Shown here piece by piece: positions 63,319 through 64,000 of a stretch of DNA of 64,000 nucleotides. The notes below the pieces were generated by a model, which was given only the letters and a program-made list of their open reading frames with translations, was not told the DNA's origin and did no database searches. Positions within the stretch are counted from its first letter, which is position 1, and the number at the start of each line of letters is the position of its first letter. Origin of the DNA: CATQHD01 sp965202675 (GTDB taxonomy: Bacteria > Actinomycetota > Acidimicrobiia > Spongiisociales > Spongiisociaceae); NCBI GenBank assembly GCA_965202675.1, contig OZ241842.1:1860001-1924000 (forward strand), in the 5' to 3' direction. The translations under genes were made by a program, and so were the position numbers.

Positions 63319-64000
63319 TTACCGGTCGGCGGCGGCGATTCCGTCCAGGACCCGCGACAGCCGTTCGGCCAGGTCGTCCAGCTCGGCGGGGCCGGCCACG
63401 AGCGGAGGCGATATCATGATCTTCGCCCCTCCCCGGTCGTCCGCCCGCATGTGCAGCCCCGCCTCGAGAGCCAGCCGGGGGATCTCTTCTTTGACCATGC
63501 GGGTTGTTTCCTCGGGGGAATAGTTCTGCCCGCTCCGGCGGCTGCGTCCGAGCGCCAAGGCGTAGAAGTAACCGGTGCCCCGCACCTCCATCACCGCATC
63601 GTGGGCGTCGCGGAGGCCGTGCAGGTGTTCACACAGCGCGCCTTGGCGCCGGGCAACGTTGCCGATCACCTGCTCGTCCTTCATGGCGGTGAGGTTGGCG
63701 ACGGCGGCCGCCGCCGCCACCGGATGCCCCCCCCAGGTGGCGCCGTGGACGAAAGCTCCGGCCGGCGAGTCGAGCACCCGGTCGACCAGGGGCCGGCGGA
63801 CGATCATTCCCCCGATGGGTGCATAGCCGGAGGTGGCGCCCTTGGCGAAGGTGATCAGATCCGGCGACGCGCCCACCGTTTCCGACCCGAACCAGCTGCC
63901 GATCCGTCCGAAGGCGGTAATCACCTCGTCGGCTGCCAGCAGCACCCCGTACTCGTCGCAGATGCGGCGCAACTCCGGCCAGTAGCCCGCCGGAGGGACG
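63319..64000 (-). CDS. Class III (omega) aminotransferase, C-terminal part (start beyond the window)
   Basis: The leftward frame is open through the right edge, reading PPAGYWPELRRICDEYGVLLAADEVI just before the visible part. It carries ADEVITAFGRIGSWFGSE, the PLP lysine in LITFAKGATSGYAPIGG, and GATWGGHPVAAAAAVANL. The carboxyl part with MRADDRGGAKIMISPPLV is complete. Such enzymes move amino groups from beta-alanine, putrescine or other omega-amino compounds to pyruvate. It is convergent with the DUF885 gene, which ends 48 bases away. Confidence 0.9.
   Translation of the reverse strand, partial: VPPAGYWPELRRICDEYGVLLAADEVITAFGRIGSWFGSETVGASPDLITFAKGATSGYAPIGGMIVRRPLVDRVLDSPAGAFVHGATWGGHPVAAAAAVANLTAMKDEQVIGNVARRQGALCEHLHGLRDAHDAVMEVRGTGYFYALALGRSRRSGQNYSPEETTRMVKEEIPRLALEAGLHMRADDRGGAKIMISPPLVAGPAELDDLAERLSRVLDGIAAADR

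Overview
The window reads as chromosomal DNA of a high-GC actinobacterium, most likely in or near the class Acidimicrobiia. The evidence is gene order. From about 12 to 32 kb it carries the actinobacterial origin block: MviN-type pseudokinase, ECF sigma, anti-sigma, trxB, trxA, parB, parA, jag, yidC, yidD, rnpA, rpmH, dnaA, dnaN, recF, DUF721, gyrB, gyrA, DUF3566. Perfect parS sites lie next to parA and DnaA boxes flank dnaA. An F420-type luciferase-like oxidoreductase further right fits an actinobacterium. The exact taxon is inference.

Layout. 0-12 kb is mostly leftward housekeeping: a truncated SurA-like lipoprotein, mfd, an extended SDR, pgsA, pth, rplY, a DUF4143 ATPase, an adenine deaminase-type enzyme and an AzgA-type purine permease. 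12-32 kb is the origin block. 32-38 kb is a first peptide-type ABC transporter (fused double ATPase, binding lipoprotein, two permeases). 38-49.5 kb is a catabolic stretch: an IpdAB-like CoA-transferase pair, an FAD amine oxidase, an ATP-NAD-kinase-like protein, a GcvPA/GcvPB-like pair without GcvT or GcvH, a 2Fe-2S/FAD/BFD oxidoreductase, a DapA-family lyase/aldolase and a hydroxyacyl-CoA dehydrogenase. 49.5-64 kb has an LLM oxidoreductase, an Asp/Glu-hydantoin racemase-like protein, an SDR, a second complete peptide-type ABC transporter, HyuA/HyuB, a DUF885 metallopeptidase and a truncated class III aminotransferase. The right half looks like uptake and degradation of peptides, cyclic amides, and secondary or D-amino acids.

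The most unusual content is not protein coding. Four long intergenic elements (about 489-901, 7394-7940, 16724-17490 and 34183-34599) share one architecture. Each has a sigma70-like promoter (TTGAC, exactly 17 bp, an AT-rich -10), then an anti-Shine-Dalgarno-like CACCUCC, a stem enclosing a six-base palindrome, a nested helix with compensatory changes between copies, an invariant CCCGC-GAA-GCGGG hairpin and a conserved 3' block. Copies differ in length through one, two or four units of a module of about 70 bp. I interpret them as a multicopy structured RNA, possibly carried by a non-autonomous repeat. A weaker relative may precede the CoA-transferase genes near 38.5 kb. A separate array of five 12-mers with an exact 23-bp period lies just upstream of the DUF4143 ATPase.

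All helices, covariation and promoters were read by eye from four sequences. No alignment, folding or database search was run.
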